A stretch of 22,915 bases of DNA from positions 1 through 22,915 of the forward strand of contig CAYNWG010000014.1 in NCBI GenBank assembly GCA_964400865.1. The letters are read 5' to 3'. Below, one piece after another: positions 1-7,512 of this stretch. Position 1 is the stretch's first letter; each line of letters starts with the position of its first letter. The DNA comes from DAOQVB01 sp964400865. GTDB taxonomy: Bacteria > Patescibacteriota > Microgenomatia > UBA1400 > PJMF01. A program made the translations under genes and the position numbers. Below the pieces are notes generated by a model, which did no database searches, was not told the DNA's origin, and worked only from the letters and a program-made list of their open reading frames with translations.

Positions 1-69
1 TTGTTTGTCTTTTTTGAAAACTTTAACGAGGTTTGGGTCGAGCAGATGTTGCATATTGGTCTGCTATGA
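1..69 (+). CDS. Possible C-terminal fragment of a gene cut by the window edge
   Basis: Frame 1 is open from the first base to a TGA at 67-69 and encodes 22 residues containing FENFNEVWVEQMLHIGLL. The mix of aromatic, acidic and aliphatic residues looks like real protein, and the direction fits the end of a gene entering from the left. The piece is too short to assign a family, and an open frame of this length can occur by chance. No terminator hairpin is obvious in 70-171, which holds no other gene that I can support; the next gene is on the opposite strand. Confidence 0.3.
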   Translation: MFVFFENFNEVWVEQMLHIGLL

Positions 70-171
70 TTATGGCACATGTACGAGATCTATCGTGTAT
101 CTAATTGCCCGCAAATACAGATCCACAAGTATATGAAAGGCAATACTAGTTAATAGAAAGATATTGATATT

Positions 172-855
172 TTAATGGAGTGATTCAGCCATTTTAACCA
201 ATTCTTCAACAGATGTACTATCTTTTGGTGATGTCAGCACGATTAGAACATTGTCGTTGGTAAGTAAGTAGAGTTGAGTGATAAGTTCTTGGTGGACAAC
301 ATATGAGGAAGTACCTGGAAACGACGTGATTGAAATTGTTGTTGGAGTATCGGTAAGCGGAGCGCTCGATTCATCACGATTCTCGATATACGGTAGTAGT
401 GAAAAGTTAGTCGGCGCCTTAGATTGCATCAAGAAAATTAGTTTGTTTTCTTGATCCTTTTCTACGATATCCAAAGCAGTTGCATAAACCGAATGTACTG
501 TCGGTGATTCTGGAAATAATGACTGACCCGTAATTGTAAATTGAGTGCCTTGCTGGACTTGATTTGGAAGATAGTTTGGTCGATAGACATGAAAATTTAC
601 CTGAGCCAAAATTTCATCGTATTTGTAATCTGGAAAATAGGCGTGGTAAAAACCCCAACCAAAATATACCAAAGGAATTACTGCAAATAAGAAAGTAAAC
701 ACTGCAAAAATGGATGCATGGCTGTTATAGGGAATGTTAGACGGCTGGGAGAAGTTGTTTTTCGTACGTATTAACAGAATAAACATCACACCGATTCCCA
801 GATGGAGTAGTGGTAGATGCTGAAGCAGTTGATAGATGTTTATAATTTCGTTCAT
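172..855 (-). CDS. Membrane-anchored protein with DUF4367-like extracytoplasmic domain
   Basis: A 227-residue protein. A hydrophobic stretch near residues 15-30 and a clear transmembrane segment near 47-72 are followed by about 150 soluble residues. The soluble part contains NFHVYRPNYLP early and ends in EELVKMAESLH. A 'YxPxYLP' opening and an 'eeLxkxAeSL' ending recall DUF4367-type domains found on anti-sigma-like or lipoprotein-like surface proteins. That is a motif resemblance only. Four bases separate its ATG from the stop of the upstream gene (860-1402), with no SD visible, so the two are probably co-transcribed and translationally coupled. The role is unknown; a membrane-tethered sensor domain is one option. 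Confidence 0.65.
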   Translation of the reverse strand: MNEIINIYQLLQHLPLLHLGIGVMFILLIRTKNNFSQPSNIPYNSHASIFAVFTFLFAVIPLVYFGWGFYHAYFPDYKYDEILAQVNFHVYRPNYLPNQVQQGTQFTITGQSLFPESPTVHSVYATALDIVEKDQENKLIFLMQSKAPTNFSLLPYIENRDESSAPLTDTPTTISITSFPGTSSYVVHQELITQLYLLTNDNVLIVLTSPKDSTSVEELVKMAESLH

Positions 856-859
856 ATCA

Positions 860-1402
860 TTACTGCGAATTGGTGAATTCGTTAAGTGGTAGGCTAAATT
901 GAGTTACTAAGTACTGCAGAGCTATCTCAATAATCACGACTAAAAACAGTGAGAGAATCGCTTTGTTCCAAACAGTCTTGGTTCGTTGTGGGAGAATAAA
1001 AAACATTTTTAATGAAGCATAGCTGGCAATAAATGCTAACCCAATTGTGCTGGGGTAAAACCAACCATTGAGTTTCAAGAGTTGAAATGGCAACATTGCG
1101 CTCGCTGCTCTTTCCATCGTTAGGGTTACCACCATCATGGTGACCAATGTAAATGAATATTTTAGGCTCAGCAATCCAAATCCAACTCTAATCAACGGAA
1201 CTAGCCTGCTTCTTTTTTTTAATGAAATAGCGGTGGGGGAGCCAGGTCCATTTGCAATCGAAGCCAAGAATTCGAAGGCTTCATCTATCATAGTGGACGG
1301 CCAGCCCGCCCCCAGGCACTGTGTGCGAATTGATGCTTCTGAAATTCCTTTTTTTTGTTCAGTCGTTATATAGTCGAGTAAGGTTTTACTTGGCTGGGCC
1401 AT
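860..1402 (-). CDS. Hypothetical membrane protein with N-terminal helical domain
   Basis: A 180-residue protein. Residues about 8-48 form a predicted soluble helical unit (LLDYITTEQKKGISEASIR..., GWPSTMIDEAFEFL). This 'yI...G.s...Ir..L...Gw....I..A' pattern is a short N-terminal module that I associate with CPR membrane proteins; this comes from memory and was not checked. Three hydrophobic segments follow, near 72-97, 112-135 and 145-167. It starts at ATG 1402 and is the first gene of a minus-strand pair with 172-855. The upstream DNA is very AT-rich and is shared with the divergent gene at 1531. Function unknown. Confidence 0.65.
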   Translation of the reverse strand: MAQPSKTLLDYITTEQKKGISEASIRTQCLGAGWPSTMIDEAFEFLASIANGPGSPTAISLKKRSRLVPLIRVGFGLLSLKYSFTLVTMMVVTLTMERAASAMLPFQLLKLNGWFYPSTIGLAFIASYASLKMFFILPQRTKTVWNKAILSLFLVVIIEIALQYLVTQFSLPLNEFTNSQ

Positions 1403-1439
1403 TGTATATATAGTTTTACCACAAATAATAGATACAAGA

Positions 1440-1463
1440 TATACTGTTATAGTATGATATACT
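1440..1463 (+). promoter_or_regulatory. Cluster of -10 elements upstream of the 1531 gene
   Basis: Three -10-like hexamers lie in 24 bases: TATACT at 1440-1445, TATAGT at 1448-1453 preceded by TG-T, and TATACT at 1458-1463 preceded by TG-A. The last two fit the extended -10 form, and no good -35 is needed or seen. Transcription would give a leader of about 60-80 nt before the ATG at 1531. This is unlike most genes in the window, which seem leaderless. Confidence 0.45.
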
Positions 1464-1530
1464 TATTTTCTCATCCCTATCGAGGGTGTAGAGCTGGTTA
1501 AAGCTTATTACGCTAATAAAGGAGGTAGAT

Positions 1531-1935
1531 ATGTATCCAAGTGATCGTGAGCAATTATCAAGGCAGCCGTTTCAAGAGTATCGAAAACCTCTTTCTGCAG
1601 AAGAAATATTACATATACTTAATGAATTATTACGTTTGGAGGAACTAAATTTCGATGTTCCTCAACGAATTCAAATTGTAATTACGAGCTTAGAAACAAA
1701 TAGGAACTTGGCTCCTATTGAAAGCATGAAATTTTACCGAATGATTCAAGAGCTGATCATGAAATTGATTGCTGATCTCGCTCGGTACTATCAGAAACTA
1801 GTCGGCGATGTTGGCACAATGCAATTAGAGTCAGATCAACTATCTTGGATTGAGAAGTCCTTTCGGCCATATGCCATGGTCAATCAAGCGTTGCTTGAGC
1901 AGTACCGAGCGGTTGCTCTCAAGCTTACAGCATAG
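1531..1935 (+). CDS. Hypothetical helical protein
   Basis: A 134-residue soluble protein that I do not recognise. A strong Shine-Dalgarno site, GGAGG at 1521-1525, sits 5 nt before ATG 1531 and fixes the start. The sequence is rich in Leu, Glu, Gln and Arg and looks helical throughout, with no membrane segment, signal peptide or cysteine. The region about 25-55 (EEILHILNELLRLEELNF) could form a helical hairpin. It is divergent from the membrane-protein pair at 860-1402 and is followed 61 nt later by tRNA-Trp. Ordinary codon use and a good SD support a real gene; its function is unknown. Confidence 0.7.
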   Translation: MYPSDREQLSRQPFQEYRKPLSAEEILHILNELLRLEELNFDVPQRIQIVITSLETNRNLAPIESMKFYRMIQELIMKLIADLARYYQKLVGDVGTMQLESDQLSWIEKSFRPYAMVNQALLEQYRAVALKLTA

Positions 1936-1982
1936 ATAATTACACCAACTCCACTTGTTGTGAAGATTGTATAGGATTGAGT

Positions 1983-1988
1983 TACAAT
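1983..1988 (+). promoter_or_regulatory. -10 element for tRNA-Trp
   Basis: TACAAT ends 8 bases before the mature 5' end of the tRNA at 1997, placing the transcription start at about 1995. No well-spaced -35 is evident; TTGTGA at 1958-1963 is 19 bases upstream. Confidence 0.4.
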
Positions 1989-1996
1989 AGCGACAT

Positions 1997-2067
1997 AGGG
2001 CTATGATGTAATGGTAGCATTAAGGTCTCCAAAACCTTCTGTCCAGGTTCAAATCCTGGTAGCCCTG
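1997..2067 (+). tRNA. trnW: tRNA-Trp (anticodon CCA)
   Basis: A complete cloverleaf can be drawn. The acceptor stem AGGGCTA pairs with TAGCCCT. The D stem ATGT pairs with GCAT around a loop containing GG. The anticodon stem AAGGT/ACCTT encloses CTCCAAA, giving anticodon CCA. The T stem CCAGG/CCTGG encloses TTCAAAT. The discriminator base is G, as in other bacterial tRNA-Trp, and the A1-U72 pair is also typical. The 3' CCA is not encoded (GCAAAA follows), so a CCA-adding enzyme is needed. CCA as the only Trp anticodon visible fits the standard reading of TGA as stop. Confidence 0.97.
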
Positions 2068-2096
2068 CAAAACTTATAAGACAACTTTATAAAAAC

Positions 2097-2687
2097 ATGC
2101 AAGAAACACTTACTCCCATAGGATTACTGGATGCAAGAACCGTGAATCCCCACGACATTGGCGCACGACCAACCAGTGGTACGTCTATGCGATTTGAAAG
2201 ACTTCGCAAAATTATTTTTGATCCAGTGTTGAGCCCGGCTGAGCTTGAGGATCTTAGAAAAATAGATGTAGGAGATTTGACACTAGAGAGGATACAGCTC
2301 TACGCAATAAATCATGTACGATTTTTTGCAAGTTACGGGAAAGTCAGATTTAATAAGACTCTACAAGTCGAGTACGATGAGGCAAAACAACTAGTTACCT
2401 GGTTGGAGCAGAAAAAGCATTCGCAAGCCTCCGCATTTTTTCTGGCTCAAGCGAAAAAGTGGTGGAGAGGCGCAGCAAGCATGCGCGGAGACGATTATAT
2501 ATTTAAATTTTTTGATGGCGAAGATGTGGCAAAGACACCAGAACATGTACTCCTTCAGGGTGATTCGGCAGTTGAGCGCTACAGAGATGAGCACGTTAAC
2601 TCAGAAGACTATCGGTTAGCATCCTCCTCACCAGCCATGTATCTCAAGCAAGCCGCAGTCTTGGCAAGACTTATCAGTAAAACTTGA
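2097..2687 (+). CDS. Hypothetical soluble protein
   Basis: A 196-residue protein that I do not recognise. It has no membrane segment and no cysteine. It has an early basic, Arg-rich section (residues about 28-40, RFERLRKIIF), an Asp/Glu/Leu-rich helix at about 44-70, and Trp-Trp near residue 125 (AKKWWRGAASMRGDDY). ATG 2097 begins 29 nt after the tRNA and lacks a Shine-Dalgarno site. Either the gene is read through from the tRNA promoter or it uses the AT-rich TTTATAAAA just before the ATG. It converges with the minus-strand glycosyltransferase; the 93-base gap between them (2688-2780) holds no clear terminator. Confidence 0.6.
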   Translation: MQETLTPIGLLDARTVNPHDIGARPTSGTSMRFERLRKIIFDPVLSPAELEDLRKIDVGDLTLERIQLYAINHVRFFASYGKVRFNKTLQVEYDEAKQLVTWLEQKKHSQASAFFLAQAKKWWRGAASMRGDDYIFKFFDGEDVAKTPEHVLLQGDSAVERYRDEHVNSEDYRLASSSPAMYLKQAAVLARLISKT

Positions 2688-2780
2688 TACGAATCAGATT
2701 TTTCCACGCAAAAACCGTCGCTCTAATCAACTAGAGTATGGTTTATTACAAGGAAAACCTAAAAGTTAATGTTGGTGTTG

Positions 2781-4244
2781 CTAGTTATTTCGTACACAGT
2801 GATAGTAATCCGTAGTTTCGTATGCACAGGCATAATTAACAGAGAGACTGTCAATTTCGTTCTTATTTTTAGTAATTCGCGTAGTCTGCCACCATTCACT
2901 CCAATTTGGATCAATTGCGTAATTGGTGTCAACTAAATGAATGTCCTGCTCAGCGCATCTGCTTTTAGCTTCAGAGCGATCAAATGTTTGACATTGTTTG
3001 TAAATTAATTCAACTTCAGATGAACTAGCTAGTAGTGGAGTTCCTGGCAGCGTAGTGTAGTGATGTACATACGCTTGCCCAGAACTCAAGCTGTCTTTGG
3101 CAATGACTAATTGATTGAAGCCAGCTACAACCACCACCACGATTATCATTAGGTGGGTATATTTACCTAAGTATTGATTTATAAGCCAACTAAACCAAAT
3201 CCAGCAGATGATAGCTATGGGGAATATTTGGCGAATGTGAAAAAAGTGACTGCCAAAACCGACCGACCAAAAAAAGAGTGCGGTGTAAAGAATCAAACTG
3301 ATAGCATACGTAAACCAGAGTAGCTGAGCTGTCCAGCTTAGTTTTGTGAACCAGAGCAAGAGCTTGGAGCGGTACATATAACTGCAGACCAGTAAAATTG
3401 CGAATCCTAGTAAAGTAAATAATCCAGAAATAGCTCCAAGCTGCATCCAGATTTGACCTAACCCAGCATACCCTTCAAAGTAAGGCAAAAAGAGTCCGGT
3501 GGCAAAAGAAAATAAGCCAAGACTCCAATCTGAGTCTGCAGGTGTTTTGACCCAGTACAAAAAGTTCTGGTTAATTGCAGCGTTGTTTTGCCAAAAATGA
3601 TAGAAGATTGCTGCAATCGGTACGAGAGCTCCCAATGATAAGCCGACATTTACTAGTAAACGTTTTTTGGGTTTTTTCATTTTGCGTAATTGCAGTGTCT
3701 GTAAACCAAAATAAGCTGTCCACTTGGCCACAACAAAGATGCAGCCACCAAATGCAAATAGCAGAAGTAACCAATCAAAAAGCAATGAGAGCCAGGGTTT
3801 TTTCTTCAGGATTAACCAGAAAGAAAGCAAAACTAGGAGGAATGCAGGACCATACATCCGAAGTTGAAAAGAAAAATGCCACAAATATGCTGAGCTAACC
3901 CAAAAAGCTAATCCCGCCAATTGTCCCTTGGTCTTATATGAAAATTCTCTCATGATTTGCCACAAGACGGCACAGCTCGCTAAAAATAGTACAAATATCC
4001 AGATTCGGAGATACTGTACATTCGGAGTAATACTATGCAGAAACTTGAGTAGCACATAAACGCCATTGGGGTGAATTGGTTCCACTGGCTTGGTGATTAG
4101 GGATAAAAAAGTGTGCTCTGAGAAGAAAAATAGACTGTGAATTTCATCACCAAACAGTGCCTGATGCCAGATTGCTTGGAAATGCCAAAAAATACCGGTG
4201 ATAAGCACGGTTACTAGCACCAGCAGTGACATTTTTGATCTCAC
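2781..4244 (-). CDS. GT-C (GT39/PMT_2-like) membrane glycosyltransferase
   Basis: A 487-residue polytopic protein with about ten hydrophobic segments. It shows the hallmarks of GT-C enzymes, which transfer sugars from polyprenyl-phosphate donors on the outer face of the membrane. The first outer loop has the acidic pair D33-E34 (FGDEIHSLFF). HPNGVYVLL follows near residue 58, matching the family's 'HPPlYy' motif. FQLRMYGP near residues 127-133 matches the 'QEaRmY' motif common in this group. The acceptor and sugar cannot be read from sequence. It is the last gene of a minus-strand operon after the EamA transporter and NUDIX genes, 33 nt downstream of the latter. The start is GTG 4244, with a TG-T-TATAAC element 7 nt upstream; an internal ATG (codon 5) is an alternative. 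Confidence 0.8.
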   Translation of the reverse strand: MRSKMSLLVLVTVLITGIFWHFQAIWHQALFGDEIHSLFFFSEHTFLSLITKPVEPIHPNGVYVLLKFLHSITPNVQYLRIWIFVLFLASCAVLWQIMREFSYKTKGQLAGLAFWVSSAYLWHFSFQLRMYGPAFLLVLLSFWLILKKKPWLSLLFDWLLLLFAFGGCIFVVAKWTAYFGLQTLQLRKMKKPKKRLLVNVGLSLGALVPIAAIFYHFWQNNAAINQNFLYWVKTPADSDWSLGLFSFATGLFLPYFEGYAGLGQIWMQLGAISGLFTLLGFAILLVCSYMYRSKLLLWFTKLSWTAQLLWFTYAISLILYTALFFWSVGFGSHFFHIRQIFPIAIICWIWFSWLINQYLGKYTHLMIIVVVVVAGFNQLVIAKDSLSSGQAYVHHYTTLPGTPLLASSSEVELIYKQCQTFDRSEAKSRCAEQDIHLVDTNYAIDPNWSEWWQTTRITKNKNEIDSLSVNYACAYETTDYYHCVRNN

Positions 4245-4251
4245 ATCATTA

Positions 4252-4257
4252 GTTATA
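4252..4257 (-). promoter_or_regulatory. Possible leaderless -10 for the 2781-4244 gene
   Basis: On the minus strand TG-T-TATAAC is followed by 7 nt and then GTG 4244. It matches the extended -10 form except for the final C, which replaces the most conserved T. It may allow separate transcription of the glycosyltransferase within the operon. Confidence 0.3.
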
Positions 4258-4277
4258 ACAAATCACGATATGAGTTG

Positions 4278-4775
4278 TCAGACATGAAAGAATTTTTCCA
4301 TCACAAAATGGAATGCCTGACCAAATTTAGTTGGATTTAATTGCAGTTCACTCTTTATTTGATTGAAAGAAAATTTTTCACAACTAACTGATTCGTGGTT
4401 GAGTGTGGGAGTTTGGTCAGAGTAAATTTCATACAGTATGAACAGATGGTTTTCTTTTCTGCCAATCACTTCGCGATTTAAAATAGCTTTTCCGATAAAC
4501 TTGGAGGTAAATATGGTTAGACCCATTTCTTCTAGAGCTTCGCGTGAAAGCGCGTCGGTGTCGCTTTCTCCTGCCTTAATGTGACCACCAACTGGAGAAA
4601 CGTACTGGCCAGCGTCCTGTTTATTGCTAGCTTGTTTGACCAGCATCCAGTTACCATGCGAGTCAATTACTTCGGCAATAATACAACGATGAAGTAAACC
4701 TTTTTGATGGGCTTCGTCTTTTGAAGCTTGATATAAAACTTCGTTTTGTTCGTTGATGATATCGACTATTTCCAT
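4278..4775 (-). CDS. NUDIX hydrolase
   Basis: A 165-residue protein with a perfect NUDIX box at residues 64-86: G, five residues, E70, seven residues, R78-E79, then E82-E83 and G85. These residues bind Mg2+ and cleave nucleoside diphosphate-X bonds. The N-terminus (MEIVDIINEQNEV..., GLLHRC) and GGHIKAGES resemble the YfcD / isopentenyl-diphosphate-isomerase-like branch, whose substrates are poorly known. A true isoprenoid isomerase role is not shown. Length is normal for the family. Its ATG lies 3 nt after the stop of the EamA gene, so translation is probably coupled. The neighbours suggest a role in nucleotide-sugar or polyprenyl metabolism, but NUDIX enzymes are often placed without functional linkage. 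Confidence 0.88.
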   Translation of the reverse strand: MEIVDIINEQNEVLYQASKDEAHQKGLLHRCIIAEVIDSHGNWMLVKQASNKQDAGQYVSPVGGHIKAGESDTDALSREALEEMGLTIFTSKFIGKAILNREVIGRKENHLFILYEIYSDQTPTLNHESVSCEKFSFNQIKSELQLNPTKFGQAFHFVMEKFFHV

Positions 4776-4778
4776 ACC

Positions 4779-5633
4779 TTATAGCACTAATTGTAACCCA
4801 ATTAGTGCAAGGATAGCAGCAAAAAATTTCAAAACCAAGTTCTCGCGTTCTTTTAAGAATAATGCAGCAAATAGTACCGTGATAATAGAATAAATTTGAA
4901 TTATAGGTACGACTTGAGTAGCTAAACCAACTTCTAATGCCTTGAGTGCTAAGTAATAGCCAATTACATTGATCAGCGCCATCCAGAAAATAATTGCACC
5001 TGATTGGCGCACTTCCTGTTTAATATATGAAATTTTAAGCTTGGGAAAAATAATAAAGGGAATTGGGGTAAGCCATACAATAATTGAATAGAGTGAGGGC
5101 GAAAAATTTTCCGCTCCTGCTTTATCAAAAATTTGTGCCAGACCAATGAGGCTACTGGTGAGAAAGCCAAACAGTAAACCAATTTTTGTGATCGATGCTC
5201 TTTTTGATTTGGGTATCGAAACGAGAACAATAGAGAACAAGATAATTCCTGCACCTAAGACGTGTTGGATTGTAATTGGTTCTCGGTACAGTAATACCAC
5301 GCCGATAAAACCTACCACAAAACTCCAGTTATGAATCACAACAAGCACGCTTGCCTCGATATACTTTGAAGCTGAAAAACGATACCGTTCAAATAAACCA
5401 TAGAAAAGACTACCAAGTCCTAGAAAAATCCAAGGCAGGGGTGTAGTTGGGATTTGTAAGCGATGATAATCGCCGAGTGCTATAAAAAGTATAAAAGCCA
5501 GTAAGCCTGCGATCCCGTTAAAGACGACGGCAGAAGCACGAGGGTTTGTCGAGTTGATTCCAATTTTCCGCTGAAAAATTTGTAGCGATGCGAATAGAAA
5601 TATGGCGGGAAGAAGATAATAGGACCAAGTCAT
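4779..5633 (-). CDS. EamA/DMT-family transporter
   Basis: A 284-residue protein with about ten transmembrane segments arranged as two repeats of five, the length and layout of drug/metabolite-transporter (EamA) proteins. Typical pieces are VVIHNWSFVVGFIGVVLLYREPI in the first half (the conserved 'l..EpIt..q..G..lI..Gi') and LFAALFLKERE in the second. EamA proteins carry amino acids, nucleotide sugars or lipid-linked sugars; the substrate is not readable here. It is the first gene of the minus-strand operon. The start ATG 5633 follows a perfect TATAAT by 6 nt, so the message is probably leaderless. Clustering with two GT-C enzymes hints at a flippase or precursor transporter for surface glycans; this is inference. 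Confidence 0.85.
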   Translation of the reverse strand: MTWSYYLLPAIFLFASLQIFQRKIGINSTNPRASAVVFNGIAGLLAFILFIALGDYHRLQIPTTPLPWIFLGLGSLFYGLFERYRFSASKYIEASVLVVIHNWSFVVGFIGVVLLYREPITIQHVLGAGIILFSIVLVSIPKSKRASITKIGLLFGFLTSSLIGLAQIFDKAGAENFSPSLYSIIVWLTPIPFIIFPKLKISYIKQEVRQSGAIIFWMALINVIGYYLALKALEVGLATQVVPIIQIYSIITVLFAALFLKERENLVLKFFAAILALIGLQLVL

Positions 5634-5639
5634 TGAGAA

Positions 5640-5645
5640 ATTATA
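5640..5645 (-). promoter_or_regulatory. Consensus -10 (TATAAT), leaderless start of the EamA operon
   Basis: The minus strand reads TATAAT, then TTCTCA, then ATG 5633. The 6-nt spacing puts the transcription start at the start codon. No -35 is recognisable at normal spacing. Confidence 0.6.
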
Positions 5646-5658
5646 ACCCTATATTGGC

Positions 5659-5687
5659 TTGTACTTTTTATGGTTTGCGGTAATACT
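5659..5687 (+). promoter_or_regulatory. Sigma70-type promoter for the AftB-like gene
   Basis: TTGTAC (5659-5664), a 17-base spacer and AATACT (5682-5687), followed by 7 nt and ATG 5695. The TTG that a longest-ORF call would take as the start codon is better read as part of the -35 element. It lies back to back with the EamA promoter. Confidence 0.5.
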
Positions 5688-5694
5688 AGGTTGT

Positions 5695-7443
5695 ATGAGC
5701 AGGTGGTGGAACTTAAATAGACAAAAAATGGTGATTTTTGGTACTGTATTGTTGGTATCAATTTTTGTTTGGCTGTTTTGGTTTAGTTTTTTTAGTCAAA
5801 ATGTTTTTGGGATTGATGATGCAAATATTTTCAAAGCATATGCTCAAAATGTATCCAACGGTTTTGGTTTTGTCTTCCAGCCTGGAGAAGCAAGAGTAGA
5901 GGGTTTTACCTCATTGCTCTTCGTGCTGTTATTATCATTACTATACAGTATCACTGGCAACATTGATTTGTCTGGATTACTACTTAGCACATCAATATAT
6001 TTACTCGTTGTAGCGACAACCATCACATTGCTGATGGTTCTCTATGAGAAGACCAATAAACTTATTACACTGTATGAGTCAGTTGGGCTGCTCCTAATTT
6101 GGTTGTTTGCCAGTCCCTACTTTGTAATCTGGCTCAGTTTGACACAAATGGATACGGGTTTATGGACGCTTATAGTGTTAGTGGCGATGGGATGGTGTTT
6201 GTTAATCGACATGAATTTGCATAAACCAACTCAATTTGTAGCTGGAAGTGCTGTGATACTCATTTTAGTTCTAACTCGGCCAGAGGGAATGTTGGTAAGT
6301 TTGCTATTGCCTTTTTGTTGGCTACTGAAAGCTTGGTTTACGACGCGCTTAGTTACTAAATCGAAACTACAATATTTCATGGTTAGCAGCCTATCTGGCA
6401 TTGGTTTAATTGGGATGTGGTTGAGCTCGGTGGTTGGCCTGACTTGGTTTCGATTGGCCTATTTTGGGTGGCCGCTACCCAATACCTACTACGCTAAAGT
6501 TTCTCCCGACTTGCTCTATAGAATTGGGCAGGGCATACTGTATGCCTGGTCGTTTGTGGTACATCAGCCAATAATTATTATCTCGATAAGTCTGCTTTGT
6601 TATTTAGTTTTTCTAGGTTATAAAGTTCAAACAAAGCTCGTTGCCTTTGAATTAATTATTTTTGTATTGTTTACCAGCCTCCTTCTTTTTATACCAATAA
6701 TGAATGGAGGAGATCACTTTGCTGGGTGGAGAATGTACCAACCGATCTGGCCGATACTCGGGATAGTGTTTGTCTGGTATGTATCGTCTTATCCACCAAA
6801 ATGGTATCAAAAATACACAAGTAAGTATTCAAGCATCATGGTTGCGCTTGTCTTTGGTGTTTTGCTGATAATTAGTCAGCCATATTTGATTGGCAAAACA
6901 AGATTGAGCCTTGATGAATTTTCATATGAGTTTGCAATTGCAGATAACGGCAGGATTGTTGGGATACTATTAAATAATTGGTTTAGTAACCAAAATAAGC
7001 CCATCGTGGGAGTAATATCTGCGGGTGGAATTGCGATGACCTATCAGGGTGAGCTATATGACTTACTCGGTTTAAATGAAACAACAATCGCGCATGATGG
7101 GGGGATGAGGAAGGGATTAAAAAACCATGCTTCCTTAAATGCCGAGCTGGTTATTGCAAAAAAACCAGACATATTATTCCCGATTGGTAGGAGATACAGC
7201 GAAATTAGCGCCTCAACTCAGTTGTCTGAAGTAATTATTCACAATACGGTATTTGCCCAGATGTTATTTAACAATCAAGACTTAAAAAAGTCATACGAAT
7301 TGATTTGGTTAACACAGGAGAAACCCACTGCAATCGGTATACACCCCACAACGGTCGGCATTGCGATGTATGTGCGAAAAGATTACTTAGAAAGCTTAAA
7401 AAAACTTGATACATTCCAAATACAAGAGATTGTCGTAAAGTAG
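5695..7443 (+). CDS. GT-C glycosyltransferase, AftB-like (GT89-type pattern)
   Basis: A 582-residue polytopic protein with about ten hydrophobic segments and a soluble C-terminal third. The order of motifs recalls arabinofuranosyltransferase AftB and its relatives: the D41-D42 pair in the first outer loop (GIDDANIFKAYAQN), then GFGFVFQPGE, VEGFTS at 68-73, LTRPEG at about 193-198, PLPNTYYAK at about 260-268, and GGDHFAGWRMY. In that family the Asp pair is the likely catalytic site and the donor is a decaprenyl-phospho-sugar. Whether this enzyme uses arabinose is unknown; related GT-Cs are widespread. ATG 5695 is chosen because a -10 ends 7 nt upstream. The upstream TTG 5659 lies in the -35 region and would add 12 residues. 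It is divergent from the EamA operon. Confidence 0.75.
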   Translation: MSRWWNLNRQKMVIFGTVLLVSIFVWLFWFSFFSQNVFGIDDANIFKAYAQNVSNGFGFVFQPGEARVEGFTSLLFVLLLSLLYSITGNIDLSGLLLSTSIYLLVVATTITLLMVLYEKTNKLITLYESVGLLLIWLFASPYFVIWLSLTQMDTGLWTLIVLVAMGWCLLIDMNLHKPTQFVAGSAVILILVLTRPEGMLVSLLLPFCWLLKAWFTTRLVTKSKLQYFMVSSLSGIGLIGMWLSSVVGLTWFRLAYFGWPLPNTYYAKVSPDLLYRIGQGILYAWSFVVHQPIIIISISLLCYLVFLGYKVQTKLVAFELIIFVLFTSLLLFIPIMNGGDHFAGWRMYQPIWPILGIVFVWYVSSYPPKWYQKYTSKYSSIMVALVFGVLLIISQPYLIGKTRLSLDEFSYEFAIADNGRIVGILLNNWFSNQNKPIVGVISAGGIAMTYQGELYDLLGLNETTIAHDGGMRKGLKNHASLNAELVIAKKPDILFPIGRRYSEISASTQLSEVIIHNTVFAQMLFNNQDLKKSYELIWLTQEKPTAIGIHPTTVGIAMYVRKDYLESLKKLDTFQIQEIVVK

Positions 7444-7451
7444 GAGTGGAA

Positions 7452-7471
7452 ATAATAAGCGCGCTTATTAT
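7452..7471. repeat. Perfect 20-bp palindrome after the AftB-like gene
   Basis: ATAATAAGCG is followed directly by its reverse complement. It begins 9 bases after the stop codon of the upstream gene and ends 6 bases before the -35 of the next. As RNA it would fold into a stem of about 8 bp with a small loop, but only a weak T-run follows. It could be a terminator for the upstream gene, an operator for the downstream promoter, or both. Confidence 0.55.
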
Positions 7472-7477
7472 ATTTCA

Positions 7478-7506
7478 TTGAAAATAATTGATGTACTTGT
7501 TATACT
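7478..7506 (+). promoter_or_regulatory. Sigma70 promoter, leaderless
   Basis: TTGAAA (7478-7483), a 17-base spacer and TATACT (7501-7506) with TG one base ahead of the -10, then 6 nt and ATG 7513. This is the best two-box promoter in the window with a leaderless geometry. Confidence 0.75.
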
Positions 7507-7512
7507 ATTGAT

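Noticed and set aside
79..153. 24-codon ORF after a TATGAT at 65-70
   Set aside because: The spacing to ATG (8 nt) is near leaderless, but the product is too short to judge and shows no coding character.
2688..2780. Possible terminator between the convergent genes
   Set aside because: Only 5-bp inverted repeats (CTCTA/TAGAG, GGTTT/AAACC) without a proper T-run.
3575..3898. Plus-strand open frame of 107 codons
   Set aside because: Antisense to the GT-C gene at 2781-4244; composition is not protein-like and start signals are absent.
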